NCBI RefSeq assembly: GCF_001590685.1
Contig: NZ_CP014616.1
Coordinates: 394,501 to 458,500, forward strand
Length of the DNA: 64,000 nucleotides
Direction: 5' to 3'
Source: Sporosarcina psychrophila
GTDB taxonomy: Bacteria > Bacillota > Bacilli > Bacillales_A > Planococcaceae
Shown here piece by piece: positions 50,905-59,886 of the stretch. Position 1 is the first letter of the stretch. Each line of letters starts with the position of its first letter. Position numbers and translations under genes: made by a program. The notes beneath the pieces were generated by a model. The model made no database searches and was not told the DNA's origin. It saw only the letters and a list, made by a program, of their open reading frames with translations.

Positions 50905-51603
50905 ATGATTAGTGTGCAAAATTTAAATCATTCATTCAAAATCGGCAAGAAAGGTAAAGAAAAGCGAGTTCCGGTGTTGAAGGGGTTAACGTTTGATGTT
51001 GCGGAGGGTGAAATTGTATCGATTGTTGGCAAAAGTGGTTCGGGTAAATCAACGCTTCTTCATATTATGGCAGGATTCCTAACGCCTGAAAGTGGAGAAA
51101 TCAGTGTGCAAGGCATTCAGACCTCTGCATTCAACGAGGTGGAAAGTGCGAAGTTTCGATTAGATCATTTCGGTTTCGTCTTTCAAAACTTTCAACTCAT
51201 GCCTGGATTGACAGCATTTGAAAATGTTGAACTGCCACTGACATTAAAGGGCATCAACAAAAGTGGGCGACAGAAGAAAGTAAAAGACCTGATGCAGAGC
51301 GTTGGACTCACGGATGTGCAAGACCATTATCCAAATGAATTATCGGGAGGTCAGCAACAGCGAGTCAGTATTGCGCGTGCGCTTATAACGGATCCGCCAA
51401 TCATTTTCGCCGATGAGCCGACAGGTAGTCTCGACTCGGAAACAGAACAGGACGTTCTTTTGCTTATCCAGTCGCTCAATAAAACACGGGGCATCACATT
51501 CGTCATCATTACACACGACGATGAAGTGGCACAAACAGCGAATCGCGTATACAGAATGCATGACGGCGTATTAACGGAAGGCGGTGCACAGCATGCAATT
51601 TAA
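50905..51603 (+). CDS. ABC transporter ATP-binding protein (MacB/LolD type)
   Basis: A 232-residue ATPase: Walker A GKSGSGKST (about residues 42-50), the Q-loop in FGFVFQNFQLMPGLTA, signature LSGGQQQRVSIA, Walker B IIFADEPTGSLD and switch His in FVIITHDDE. The FVFQNFQL and GSLD variants are typical of MacB/LolD-type mechanotransmission ATPases. ATG 50905 has GGAGGGG upstream. Its 3' end overlaps the permease gene by 11 nt. Confidence 0.9.
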   Translation: MISVQNLNHSFKIGKKGKEKRVPVLKGLTFDVAEGEIVSIVGKSGSGKSTLLHIMAGFLTPESGEISVQGIQTSAFNEVESAKFRLDHFGFVFQNFQLMPGLTAFENVELPLTLKGINKSGRQKKVKDLMQSVGLTDVQDHYPNELSGGQQQRVSIARALITDPPIIFADEPTGSLDSETEQDVLLLIQSLNKTRGITFVIITHDDEVAQTANRVYRMHDGVLTEGGAQHAI

Positions 51604-52879
51604 GGACCAGATTAGTTTCGTAGGGCAACATATCAAGAAAAATAAAATGCGTGTTTTTATGACCGTGCTTGCGGCCACGATGGGAACAGCCTTTTTAATT
51701 GTGCTCGCGTCCGTTGGATTCGGCCTACACGAAACGATTCGGGGAGAGGTCTTATCGAACCGACTTGTGACACAAATTGAAGTGTTCTCAAGTGAGATGG
51801 ATGAAGAGAAAGTTGTAGAGCTGAAGAAACGGGATCATGTAAAAGCAGTTGTATTCCGCCAAAACTTAGGGGCAGAACAGCAGTCTTCAATTGGTGATTT
51901 CACTGGGAATAGTCAACTCGTTGTGACGGATTTTACAGAAGAAAAGAAAGCGAATTTCGAGCTTCAGGAAGGACGTTTACCTGAAAAAGTGAACGAAGTC
52001 GTCGTGGGAAGCAATTTCGCAGAGTCCTTGATGAATCAACAAGATGAAAATGAAGATGGTGAATTTACTACATATGACGGAAAATTGATTGGAGAACAGT
52101 TCAACTATCAAATCGGTGACGATGAAGGTGAAATGATTGAGGATAAAATGATGCTCACGATAGTGGGAATCGGAAAGAAACCTGCGAAAGATTGGGAGCA
52201 GGATCAAAAAATATACGCTGACGCATCTATTATTCCAGATTTAGAAAAAATCTATTATGCACATGTAGACAAGCCAGTGGATGATAATACAGACGCACAG
52301 CAATTATTTTATGGCAATGTAAACGTCTATGCGGATAAATTAGAAAATGTGAAAGCAATCTCTACTGCATTAAAAGACGATGGATATAGTGTGTATTCCA
52401 TATCCGAAGAACTTGATCAATTAGATGTCTTTTTCCTAGCGTTGAAAGCTGGACTTGTATTCGTTGGGACAATTGCGATCTTAATTGCATCTATCGGAAT
52501 ATTTAACACGATGACAATGGCTGTGACAGAGCGGACGCGTGAAATCGGAGTTATGAAAGCAATCGGGGCAGATCCGAAATTAATCCAACGACTATTCCTG
52601 ATGGAAAGTGCGTGGATTGGTATAGTTGGGACGGTTCTTGCAGTTGTTATTTCCTATGGGGTGAGCATTGTGTCGAATTATGTGCTGCCAATAATTGTTA
52701 CGGCGGCGCTCGGTGAAGAAGATTTTGGAGATATGACTGTTACGTTCTCCGTTATTCCATGGCAACTTGTGGTTATCGCTTCTACGATCAGCATAGGCGT
52801 CGCAATGATTTCAGGGTGGCGACCAGCGCGTAAAGCGACGAAAATTGATGTCATCAATGCGTTGAGGCAGGAACTCTAA
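51593..52879 (+). CDS. MacB/FtsX-type ABC transporter permease
   Basis: A 428-residue protein with an N-terminal helix (about residues 20-43), a large extracytoplasmic domain (about 45-285, MacB_PCD) and three C-terminal FtsX helices (about 288-315, 340-375, 392-415), including the coupling-helix region TMAVTERTREIGVMKAIGA. Such proteins move lipoproteins, peptides or antibiotics by mechanotransmission. ATG 51593 is preferred over GTG 51584, which abuts the SD. The operon is ATPase plus permease, with no membrane-fusion protein. Confidence 0.9.
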   Translation: MQFKDQISFVGQHIKKNKMRVFMTVLAATMGTAFLIVLASVGFGLHETIRGEVLSNRLVTQIEVFSSEMDEEKVVELKKRDHVKAVVFRQNLGAEQQSSIGDFTGNSQLVVTDFTEEKKANFELQEGRLPEKVNEVVVGSNFAESLMNQQDENEDGEFTTYDGKLIGEQFNYQIGDDEGEMIEDKMMLTIVGIGKKPAKDWEQDQKIYADASIIPDLEKIYYAHVDKPVDDNTDAQQLFYGNVNVYADKLENVKAISTALKDDGYSVYSISEELDQLDVFFLALKAGLVFVGTIAILIASIGIFNTMTMAVTERTREIGVMKAIGADPKLIQRLFLMESAWIGIVGTVLAVVISYGVSIVSNYVLPIIVTAALGEEDFGDMTVTFSVIPWQLVVIASTISIGVAMISGWRPARKATKIDVINALRQEL

Positions 52880-52996
52880 TCGACATATTTTTGCATCAAT
52901 CGAGTAAAGGTGTATGAAACGTTGGCGTGCCTTGTTATAATGGTAATATTCAGACATGCTTTGATGATCATATGCCTTAACCCTAGGAGTACGCTT

Positions 52997-53929
52997 ATGT
53001 ACACTATTTTAAACCAGTCGTATAGCAATCAAACTAGCGAAGGATATCCGGTACTTCATCTCGGTTATGCGGATGTCGTATTGCTCGGAAGATGGAACGG
53101 ATTGTCAAATGCGCTTTATTCATTGCACAAGAATGGCTCATTTTGGGTCCAATACGATGCCGAAGACGCCTTCATAGAGTCCTACAAGCTTCTTAACGGG
53201 GTCGTAGAAATGGAATACGAAGGAAAGCGCCGTCTATTGGAAATCGGTGAGACAATTGAAGCATCGAATTATGAACATATTATTTCGTTTTATGGGAAAA
53301 CGGAAGCAGATATTTTAATTAAAATGGAAGCTGAAAGTTTTGAGTACAGATTTTTCGAAACACAAATCCTCCAAGAAGAGGCGGATGCGATTGCATCGGT
53401 CGTTGGCTATACTTATATGCACTGCAACCGAATTAAGGATTATTCAATCGAAGTGTGGAAACAGTTGGAACTCCCAACAGAAAGCCTTAGCACTTTGAGA
53501 TGGGGCGCCTATTTTCATGATGTCGGCAAGCGCGTTGTCCCGCTAGAAATTCTTAATAAGCCTGGGAAACTGACAGCTGAAGAGTGGGAAATTATGAAGA
53601 CTCATACGACAGAAGGTGCAAAGATTATGCGTGAGCATGCTGTCGAATGGCTAGCAGATACTGCATTCATTGTCGAACAACATCATGAAAGACACGACGG
53701 AAAAGGCTATCCGTATGGTCTCAAAGGTGATGAAATTGCGCTAGAATCCGCCATCGTATCGGTCGTTGATGCATTTGATGCAATGACAACCGATCGAGTG
53801 TATAAGAAGGCCCTTTCTATACAAGAAGCTGTGAAAGAACTAGAGGGCGGAAGAGGGACACAATTTAACCCTAAAGTAGTCGATGCATTTATAGAGATAT
53901 TAAAGAAAAACCAATTCAATTGGAAATGA
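52997..53929 (+). CDS. HD-GYP domain phosphohydrolase
   Basis: A 310-residue protein. The N-terminal 130 residues have no recognised domain. The C-terminal HD-GYP domain has the metal motif GAYFHDVGKR (about residues 173-182), HHERHDGKGYPYGLKG with the GYP triad, and DAFDAMTTDR. HD-GYP proteins hydrolyse cyclic di-GMP or related signals; the intact GYP favours that, but this is inference. ATG 52997 follows AGGAG. A long TTG-initiated frame from 52910 is rejected. Confidence 0.85.
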   Translation: MYTILNQSYSNQTSEGYPVLHLGYADVVLLGRWNGLSNALYSLHKNGSFWVQYDAEDAFIESYKLLNGVVEMEYEGKRRLLEIGETIEASNYEHIISFYGKTEADILIKMEAESFEYRFFETQILQEEADAIASVVGYTYMHCNRIKDYSIEVWKQLELPTESLSTLRWGAYFHDVGKRVVPLEILNKPGKLTAEEWEIMKTHTTEGAKIMREHAVEWLADTAFIVEQHHERHDGKGYPYGLKGDEIALESAIVSVVDAFDAMTTDRVYKKALSIQEAVKELEGGRGTQFNPKVVDAFIEILKKNQFNWK

Positions 53930-53988
53930 AGAATGGAAAAAGACTCGGGAAACTGGGTCTTTTCTATATAAAAAAAGGGGGGAATGCT

Positions 53989-54471
53989 ATGGATTACATT
54001 CAAACGATGAGGAAAATGATTGGTAAGGAATCACTACTAACGGTGGGTTGCGGCGTCATCATTACAAATGAAGATAAAATCTTGCTTCAACACCGCACAG
54101 ATGAGGACAATTGGTGTATTCCTGGTGGTGTGATGGAGCTTGGGGAAACGTTTGAAGAAACGGCGAAAAGGGAGACATATGAAGAAACGGGACTGCATGT
54201 GGAGGGGCTTAAGCTATTTGGTCTTTATTCCGGAGAGGCCTGTTTTGTGACGTATCCGAATGGTGATCAAGTATATAGCGTGCAAGTTATTTTTCAAACA
54301 GAAAACTATTTGGGTGAACTAAAACAGGGCGGTACAGAAAGCAAAGCACATCGTTTTTTCGGAAAAGATGAATTGCCGACGAACCTAAACCCTAGGCAAA
54401 AAGCATTTATCCGAGACTGGGCGGATGAAAAAAAGGTGCCAATCAGCGATAATGGAAATACTTACAATTGA
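53989..54471 (+). CDS. Nudix hydrolase
   Basis: A 160-residue Nudix protein with a full box: GGVMELGETFEETAKRETYE then ETGL (about residues 46-69), including all catalytic Glu residues. The first part (CGVIITNEDKILLQHRTDED) and the YPNGDQVYSV end match ADP-ribose or (d)NTP-pyrophosphatase-like members. ATG 53989 has AAAGGGGGG upstream. It lies between the HD-GYP and fumarase genes. The substrate is unknown. Confidence 0.85.
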   Translation: MDYIQTMRKMIGKESLLTVGCGVIITNEDKILLQHRTDEDNWCIPGGVMELGETFEETAKRETYEETGLHVEGLKLFGLYSGEACFVTYPNGDQVYSVQVIFQTENYLGELKQGGTESKAHRFFGKDELPTNLNPRQKAFIRDWADEKKVPISDNGNTYN

Positions 54472-54482
54472 AAGAGGGATGA

Positions 54483-55868
54483 ATGATGGATTATCGTATT
54501 GAACACGACACATTTGGTGAAATTAAAGTACCTGCGGACAAGCTATGGGGAGCGCAAACGCAACGCAGTAAACAAAATTTTAAAATTGGCGGAGAAAAAA
54601 TGCCAATTGGTGTTATTCGTGCATTTGCCCATTTGAAAAAATCTGCAGCAATCGCGAGCCATGCACACGGTGCTATCTCAGAAGCAAAAATGAAGGCTAT
54701 CTCTGCAGCGGCGGATGAAGTAGTCTCTGGCAAACTGGATGATCATTTCCCACTTGTCGTTTGGCAAACAGGAAGCGGTACGCAGTCAAACATGAATATG
54801 AACGAAGTGCTTGCACACCGTGGAAATCAACTTCTTGAAGAGTGGGGCGAGGAAGAACGCCTTCATCCGAACGATGATGTCAATAAATCACAAAGTTCAA
54901 ACGACACATTCCCTACAGCGTTGCATGTTGCAGGCGTCGTGGCAGTACAACAACAACTCGTACCGGCAATTGGTGTATTGAAAGAAACACTTAACAAGAA
55001 GTCCGAAGAGTTCATGGATATCATTAAAATCGGCCGTACGCATTTACAAGACGCGACACCTTTAACGCTTGGCCAGGAAATTAGCGGTTGGCACCGGATG
55101 CTCGAGAAAACAGAAAAAATGATTACGGACAGCGTCGAGTCGATGAAAGAACTTGCAATCGGTGGAACAGCTGTTGGTACAGGACTTAACGCACCTGCAG
55201 GATTTGGGGACCGTGTTGCTACTGAAATCAGCACAGCAGTAGGAATCGAATTTACGTCTGCGGTAAATAAATTCCATTCACTTACGAGCTATGATGAAAT
55301 TGTTTACGTTCATGGCGCTATCAAAGCACTTGCAGCAGACCTAATGAAAATTGCGAATGATGTGCGCTGGTTGGCTAGTGGACCACGTTCAGGTATTGGT
55401 GAAATTACAATTCCTGAGAACGAACCAGGCAGTTCCATCATGCCTGGAAAAGTGAACCCGACTCAAAGTGAAGCATTGACGATGGTTGTCGCACAAGTGA
55501 TGGGGAATGACGCAACAATCGGTTTCGCAGCGAGCCAGGGGAACTTCGAACTGAACGTCTTCAAACCGGTTATCATATTCAACTTCCTTCAATCCGTGAC
55601 GTTGTTGAGCGATGCGATGATCAGTTTCAACGATAACTGTGCAGTTGGAATTGAACCAAATCGTGAAGAAATTGATCGTAAAGTTCAAAACTCACTTATG
55701 CTTGTGACGGCACTTAATCCTTATATCGGTTACGAAAATGCAGCGAAAATCGCGAAAACAGCACATGCGGAAGGAACAACGCTAAAAGAGGCGGCACTTA
55801 AATCGGGCTTGCTGACAGAAGAACAATTTGACGAGTATGTCGTTCCTTCAAAAATGATTGGGAAATAA
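54483..55868 (+). CDS. fumC: Fumarate hydratase, class II
   Basis: A 461-residue enzyme of the fumarase/aspartase superfamily, converting fumarate to L-malate in the TCA cycle. Visible motifs are [13 protein letters not shown] (about residues 100-112), [15 protein letters not shown] and the family signature [11 protein letters not shown] (catalytic Ser loop, about 318-328). Class II enzymes are oxygen-stable homotetramers without Fe-S clusters. Two adjacent ATGs are possible starts (54483 and 54486); AAAGAGGG is just upstream. Confidence 0.95.
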   Translation: MMDYRIEHDTFGEIKVPADKLWGAQTQRSKQNFKIGGEKMPIGVIRAFAHLKKSAAIASHAHGAISEAKMKAISAAADEVVSGKLDDHFPLVVWQTGSGTQSNMNMNEVLAHRGNQLLEEWGEEERLHPNDDVNKSQSSNDTFPTALHVAGVVAVQQQLVPAIGVLKETLNKKSEEFMDIIKIGRTHLQDATPLTLGQEISGWHRMLEKTEKMITDSVESMKELAIGGTAVGTGLNAPAGFGDRVATEISTAVGIEFTSAVNKFHSLTSYDEIVYVHGAIKALAADLMKIANDVRWLASGPRSGIGEITIPENEPGSSIMPGKVNPTQSEALTMVVAQVMGNDATIGFAASQGNFELNVFKPVIIFNFLQSVTLLSDAMISFNDNCAVGIEPNREEIDRKVQNSLMLVTALNPYIGYENAAKIAKTAHAEGTTLKEAALKSGLLTEEQFDEYVVPSKMIGK

Positions 55869-55883
55869 GGAGTCGACTTCAGT

Positions 55884-56282
55884 ATGTACGAAAAAGAGTG
55901 TCCATATTGCAATTTGCTAGCGGATCCTGAGCAACAAATTATCTTTGAAAATGCGACATGCGCTTATATTCAAAAGCCTTCCGAGCAAACTGTGTTGGAA
56001 GGGAGCGGGCTCATCGTTCCGAAACGGCATGCAGTCGATGTATTTTCATTAACCGCGCAGGAATGGATTGATACACAGGAACTGCTAATGAAAGTGAAAG
56101 CTTATTTGGAAGAGCGGTACGGGCACGATGGTTATTCGGTTGGTTGGAATACGGGAAAAACAGGCGGGCAATCGATTTCGCACGCGCATTTACATGTGAT
56201 TCCGAGATTTGCGGATGAGCCGTATGCCGGGAAGGGTATCAGGCATTGGATTAAGCAAGAGGCTAATCACCGTCGTGTTTGA
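55884..56282 (+). CDS. HIT family protein
   Basis: A 132-residue histidine-triad protein: N-terminal CPYCNLL, middle GLIVPKRHAVDVFSL, and the HIT motif SHAHLHVIPRF (about residues 96-106) with the nucleophilic His. HIT enzymes hydrolyse nucleotide phosphoramidates or dinucleotide polyphosphates. ATG 55884 follows AAGGAG; the gene starts 15 nt after fumC and may be co-transcribed with it. Substrate unknown. Confidence 0.9.
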   Translation: MYEKECPYCNLLADPEQQIIFENATCAYIQKPSEQTVLEGSGLIVPKRHAVDVFSLTAQEWIDTQELLMKVKAYLEERYGHDGYSVGWNTGKTGGQSISHAHLHVIPRFADEPYAGKGIRHWIKQEANHRRV

Positions 56283-56413
56283 TCCCTCATTAACGGGCAG
56301 TAAGACCCCTCTGATTGAAGATTAACTTTATTGTCCATCAAACTGTAACTTATAAACGTGTTGTTTTGGGTTATGATGAAAGGACAACTACGCGAATAAG
56401 GGGTGGGCAGTAT

Positions 56414-56914
56414 ATGAAAAAGAAATGGATATTTATCTTGCTTGCAGCAGTTCTTGTCCTTTCAGCATGCGGAGAAAAAGCGCAGCCAAGTGAGAAAGAA
56501 CATGACATGGCACATGGGGAACAGCAGCATGTACCAAACGGTGACTTGCAAGAAGTAACAGCTTCTGCTGATATTTTACCGTCGTTCCTAGATGACAAGT
56601 CGGAGGATATGCGTCTTGTCTATCAAATGGCGGGAACTGCAACGGATATTATTGAGTGGATGCCTTGCTATTGTGGGTGTGGTGAAAGCGCAGGTCATGA
56701 CAGTAACTTGAATTGTTTCATCGACGAAGTTCGTGAAGACGGTTCTGTTGTCTGGGATGACCATGGCACACGTTGCCAAGTTTGTCTGGATATCGCCGTG
56801 CAATCTGTAATGATGAAGCAAGAAGGTAAATCGTTAAAAGAAATCCGTGAATTCATCGATGAAAATTATAAAGAAGGCTACGCAGAACCAACAAAAACGC
56901 CGATGCCAGCATAA
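56414..56914 (+). CDS. PCYCGC-motif lipoprotein
   Basis: A 166-residue protein with a signal peptide and lipobox LSAC (Cys about 19), so it is membrane-anchored outside the cell. The mature part has the hallmark WMPCYCGCGESAGHDSNLNC (about residues 80-99), a cysteine-rich block, and a later DHGTRCQVCLD, which together suggest metal or redox function. The family occurs in Bacillales and its role is unknown. ATG 56414 has GGGGTGGG upstream; the frame starting at 56315 would place the signal peptide internally. Confidence 0.85.
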   Translation: MKKKWIFILLAAVLVLSACGEKAQPSEKEHDMAHGEQQHVPNGDLQEVTASADILPSFLDDKSEDMRLVYQMAGTATDIIEWMPCYCGCGESAGHDSNLNCFIDEVREDGSVVWDDHGTRCQVCLDIAVQSVMMKQEGKSLKEIREFIDENYKEGYAEPTKTPMPA

Positions 56915-56924
56915 TTGAATTATA

Positions 56925-56957
56925 AAAAGCAGACACGCGAAAGTGTCTGCTTTTTTA
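56925..56957. terminator. Bidirectional terminator between the PCYCGC and anti-sigma genes
   Basis: AAAAGCAGACAC pairs with GTGTCTGCTTTT around a GCGAAA loop; the A- and T-runs allow function on both strands, as expected between convergent genes. Confidence 0.85.
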
Positions 56958-56970
56958 TATAGGAAAGGGA

Positions 56971-57843
56971 TTAGTTAATGTATGTGTCACTGACCAGTAA
57001 ATCACTCAAAATTTCTGACGGAATTTCAAACGTCACGACACCCATATAACCAGGTGCAATTTCATATTTATCGAATGAAATGACAAGCTTATTATCAGCT
57101 GTAATATAGAATGACTGATCGGCTTGGATTGTTTTGAAGTCATCGAAAAATTCGCTATTCAAAAAGTAAGAGACCTCTTCATCTGCTGCCATTTGTCGCT
57201 CCATTTCACTTACTAAATATGAGCTAATAGCATCGACGTATTTGTCATCTTTAAAAAGACTTGGCAATGTGATTAACACGTTGTTCTGCTTATCAATTGT
57301 GTCGTACTTCATTGTTGTTGAAGAGGATCCGACCGTATTCACCTCATAGCGAGCAATCGATAGAAGCTGGTCAGTATCTGTTTTCACTTCGTAGCCAGTG
57401 TCGATGCCAAGATGACCGCCACCTGCCTTTTCCAATTCCGCGGCCTCTTGTTGGAACTGTTCGAAAAGTAATTTGTTTTCCTCAAGGTATTTCTCATTCA
57501 GAGAAGCTTGCAGTCCTTCATCAGTCAATCCTTCAATTGCTGGTGTGGCGACATTTGCTTGGTACGTTTTTTCATCGACAGTCAATTGTTGTGCGGTAAA
57601 TACATCCACAATCGCCCCAAGAAGCGGAACATTTGCCATTGCCTGTGCGAAGGATGGACTGACATTTATACTACCGATGAATAGAGCAGCAGCAGCGGCG
57701 GCTCCAATCGTCCATTGTTTTAGAAATGGACGTCTTTTCTGTGACGCTTTTGCTCGACGAATCGAAGCTTTTACGACGTCTTCCAACTCAGACGGAATCT
57801 CTGTTTCGTCATAGTTCTTTTTCAACTTTTTCAATTCTTTCAT
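56971..57843 (-). CDS. RsiV-like anti-sigma factor (DUF3298)
   Basis: A 290-residue protein with a short cytosolic N-terminus (about 44 residues, for sigma binding), one membrane helix (WTIGAAAAAALFIGSINV), and an extracytoplasmic DUF4163/DUF3298 pair (about 90-285). This matches B. subtilis RsiV, which holds SigV and is cleaved when lysozyme binds. Whether lysozyme is the inducer here cannot be read from sequence. It overlaps the sigma gene by 4 nt. Confidence 0.85.
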   Translation of the reverse strand: MKELKKLKKNYDETEIPSELEDVVKASIRRAKASQKRRPFLKQWTIGAAAAAALFIGSINVSPSFAQAMANVPLLGAIVDVFTAQQLTVDEKTYQANVATPAIEGLTDEGLQASLNEKYLEENKLLFEQFQQEAAELEKAGGGHLGIDTGYEVKTDTDQLLSIARYEVNTVGSSSTTMKYDTIDKQNNVLITLPSLFKDDKYVDAISSYLVSEMERQMAADEEVSYFLNSEFFDDFKTIQADQSFYITADNKLVISFDKYEIAPGYMGVVTFEIPSEILSDLLVSDTYIN

Positions 57844-58337
57844 AACCTGAATTCCTCCCCAACTTCAATGCGTAACTTTTTTAATGCTGCATATAATCTT
57901 GTTTTAATCGTATTCACATTTTCATCCATCACTACAGCGATTTCATCAATTTTCAAATCCTCGAAAAATCTAAGAATAATAAGAGATCTGTATTTAGGAG
58001 GCAACTGGTCAATGGCATCATGTAAGTCCATGTCGATAATGTCATCCTCTAACTGTGGCAAATGAATGCCGAGAATGTCATCATCCATCACTGTAATACG
58101 CTGATGTTTTCGGATGAAATCAATGGATGTATTAACGATGATCCGGTAGAACCAAGTTTTCAAATAGGAAATCTCTTCAAGTCGATCAATTGAATTGAGG
58201 GCTTTTAAAATGGCATCTTGTACAATATCAAGTGCATTTTCTTTATTTCTAACATAGCTGTATGCAAGGCGATAATGGGCTTCACGATTCTCTACTATAA
58301 ATTTTTCTACAAGCTCAAACTTCTCATTTTTTGTCAT
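57840..58337 (-). CDS. ECF RNA polymerase sigma factor (SigV-like)
   Basis: A 165-residue ECF sigma factor: region 2 with AYSYVRNKENALDIVQDAIL and LKTWFYRIIVNTSIDFIRKH (about 32-78), region 4 with LPPKYRSLIILRFFEDLKID, EIAVVMDENVNTIKTRLYAA (about 113-155). Paired with the RsiV-like gene through an ATGA overlap. The start at 58337 follows a GGAGAAGGTG site; an upstream ATG at 58370 is possible. A candidate self-recognised promoter lies 60-85 nt upstream. Confidence 0.9.
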   Translation of the reverse strand: MTKNEKFELVEKFIVENREAHYRLAYSYVRNKENALDIVQDAILKALNSIDRLEEISYLKTWFYRIIVNTSIDFIRKHQRITVMDDDILGIHLPQLEDDIIDMDLHDAIDQLPPKYRSLIILRFFEDLKIDEIAVVMDENVNTIKTRLYAALKKLRIEVGEEFRL

Positions 58338-58394
58338 GACAAAAGATTCACCTTCTCCAATTTCCAACATGTCGCGAACACGTTATAGTTATTT

Positions 58395-58421
58395 GACGGG
58401 GTACATGTCTGAAAAGTTTTA
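58395..58421 (-). promoter_or_regulatory. Candidate ECF (autoregulatory) promoter of the sigV-rsiV pair
   Basis: On the minus strand TAAAAC is followed 17 bp later by CGTC, resembling the ECF consensus (T)GAAAC-N16/17-CGTC. Autoregulation is the rule for ECF factors. One mismatch in the -35 element makes this a modest match. Confidence 0.4.
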
Positions 58422-58698
58422 TGTTTTCATTCGCTGAAAAAAATCAATTAAAAGAATCCTTTACGAAACATTGGAAAATTCATGGTAAAATAAATATAAC
58501 GTAAGGGTGTAGGCCGTGGCGATAATGTAGATTTTAGTATTGTGTTTCTAGGAGGATTTATAGTTCTTTAAAGTTTTATTTCTTTTTTGCAAGGGAGTTT
58601 TCGGATCTTGAAAAGCACTGCGAAAAAATTGCTGATCTTGAGAGAGAAGTACTGATGCTTAAAAACAAAAAAATCTGCTATACGGAGGAGAAATCAAG
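58422..58698. other. Region upstream of the DUF71 gene, with possible coding remnant
   Basis: About 280 bp. A consensus AGGAGG at 58551 is not followed by a usable start codon: the nearest frame hits TAA. A frame that lacks any start runs through this region and can be read as DLEKHCEKIADLEREVLML, a coiled-coil-like string, from about 58598. It may be what is left of a small gene. No promoter for the next gene was assigned. Confidence 0.3.
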
Positions 58699-59358
58699 AT
58701 GGAGGATATATTATTTGTTGCATCATGGAGCGGCGGAAAAGATTCTGCGATGGCTTATTACCGCGCAATGAAAGCGGGTGGCATTCCGAAACGGTTATGG
58801 ACAATGTTTGAAGAGGATGAAGAACGGTCAAAATCACATGCGCTGCCTTTTGAAGTCGTAGCAGCCCAAGCTGAAAGGATCGGCGTCCCTTTAATGATAC
58901 GGGGAGCAAGCTGGAAAGGGTATGAAGAGCAATTTTTAGACGCGATGAAAGAATGTGTTGAGTCAGGCATCAGCCACGGGGTTTTCGGGGATATCGATCT
59001 TGAAGACCATTTGGAGTGGGTTCAAGAAACATGTGCGAAAGTCAATATGAAAGCAGTTCATCCATTATGGATGGAGCCGCGTCGCAAGATATTGGATGAG
59101 TTTATAGAGGGCGGATTCGAGGCATACATCGTTGTCGTCAATACAACAATGATGCCTGCCCACTTCATAGGCCGTAAATTTACTATCGAACTGATGGATG
59201 AACTCGATGCGCTCGGCATTGATTCATGCGGGGAATCTGGAGAATTTCACACTGTGGTTGTAGACGGACCGATTTTTAGTGAACGGGTCCCGGTCGTTTT
59301 TTCAGGGCAGCATAAACGGGATGACTATGTGTTTTTGGATGTATCATTGGGGAAATAA
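58699..59358 (+). CDS. DUF71/Dph6-like ATP pyrophosphatase
   Basis: A 219-residue PP-loop protein with SWSGGKDSAMAYYRA at residues 9-23 and the family-specific DSCGESGEFHTVVVDGP near the C-terminus (about 175-191). Archaeal and eukaryotic relatives are diphthine-ammonia ligases, but bacteria lack diphthamide, so the bacterial substrate must be different; a role in other amidation reactions has been suggested. ATG 58699 has GGAGGAG upstream. Single-gene unit. Confidence 0.8.
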   Translation: MEDILFVASWSGGKDSAMAYYRAMKAGGIPKRLWTMFEEDEERSKSHALPFEVVAAQAERIGVPLMIRGASWKGYEEQFLDAMKECVESGISHGVFGDIDLEDHLEWVQETCAKVNMKAVHPLWMEPRRKILDEFIEGGFEAYIVVVNTTMMPAHFIGRKFTIELMDELDALGIDSCGESGEFHTVVVDGPIFSERVPVVFSGQHKRDDYVFLDVSLGK

Positions 59359-59448
59359 GTGTGGATGGGAAGTTTCGTAAGGGAAGAAGTCCGCGAACTT
59401 AATGTCGCGGACAGCATTGCATTATTAAGTAGGGTGAACCATCGGGTA

Positions 59449-59775
59449 TCAGTCTTCTTCAACATCCATAAGGAAAATCTGCTCTTCGAATCCGCCGCGT
59501 TTCTCAGCCTTTTCTACTCTTACCTTTTCTAAATCTTCAAATGATACCCCGTAATATGAAACGGCTGCATGGATGAGCTCCAACAAATCCGCAAGTTCTT
59601 CGATGGCGTCATCTGTCGTCTCGGTGGATTCGTATTCCTCCAGTTCTTCGTGCATTTTTTTGTTGATTTCGTTAATGTATTCGTCTTCATTCAAAAGGCG
59701 TGTATTGCAAATCAGACCGGACTTTTCGATGATTTCGGGAATACGGTCGCGTACTAATTTATTATATATCGGCAT
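59449..59775 (-). CDS. MazG-like / phosphoribosyl-ATP pyrophosphohydrolase-like protein
   Basis: A 108-residue all-alpha NTP-pyrophosphatase-fold protein: YNKLVRDRIPEIIEKSG at the N-terminus and the metal-binding EELEEYE...EELADLLELIHA (about residues 41-70) with the E-x2-E and E-x2-D pattern. The KLVRDRIPEII group is a stand-alone house-cleaning type and is not linked to histidine genes here. It hydrolyses an unidentified nucleotide. It appears monocistronic. Confidence 0.85.
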   Translation of the reverse strand: MPIYNKLVRDRIPEIIEKSGLICNTRLLNEDEYINEINKKMHEELEEYESTETTDDAIEELADLLELIHAAVSYYGVSFEDLEKVRVEKAEKRGGFEEQIFLMDVEED

Positions 59776-59840
59776 GTTGTTGTCTCCTTTTAATCACTAA
59801 ATCTAATTATTCTAAATGATAACATGTGATTCTTTAAATT

Positions 59841-59885
59841 GAAAAAGCCATCCACATTCGCATGAGGCAAATGTGGATGGCTTTA
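59841..59885 (-). terminator. Terminator of the methyltransferase/nitroreductase operon
   Basis: AAAGCCATCCACATT pairs with AATGTGGATGGCTTT around a CGCATGAGGC-type loop, followed by a T-run on the minus strand (59842-59846 read as A on plus). Confidence 0.85.
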
Positions 59886-59886
59886 A

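Noticed and set aside
59389..59412. Hairpin GTCCGCGA/TCGCGGAC after the DUF71 gene as terminator
   Set aside because: An 8-bp stem without a T-run on either side; not enough to call a terminator.
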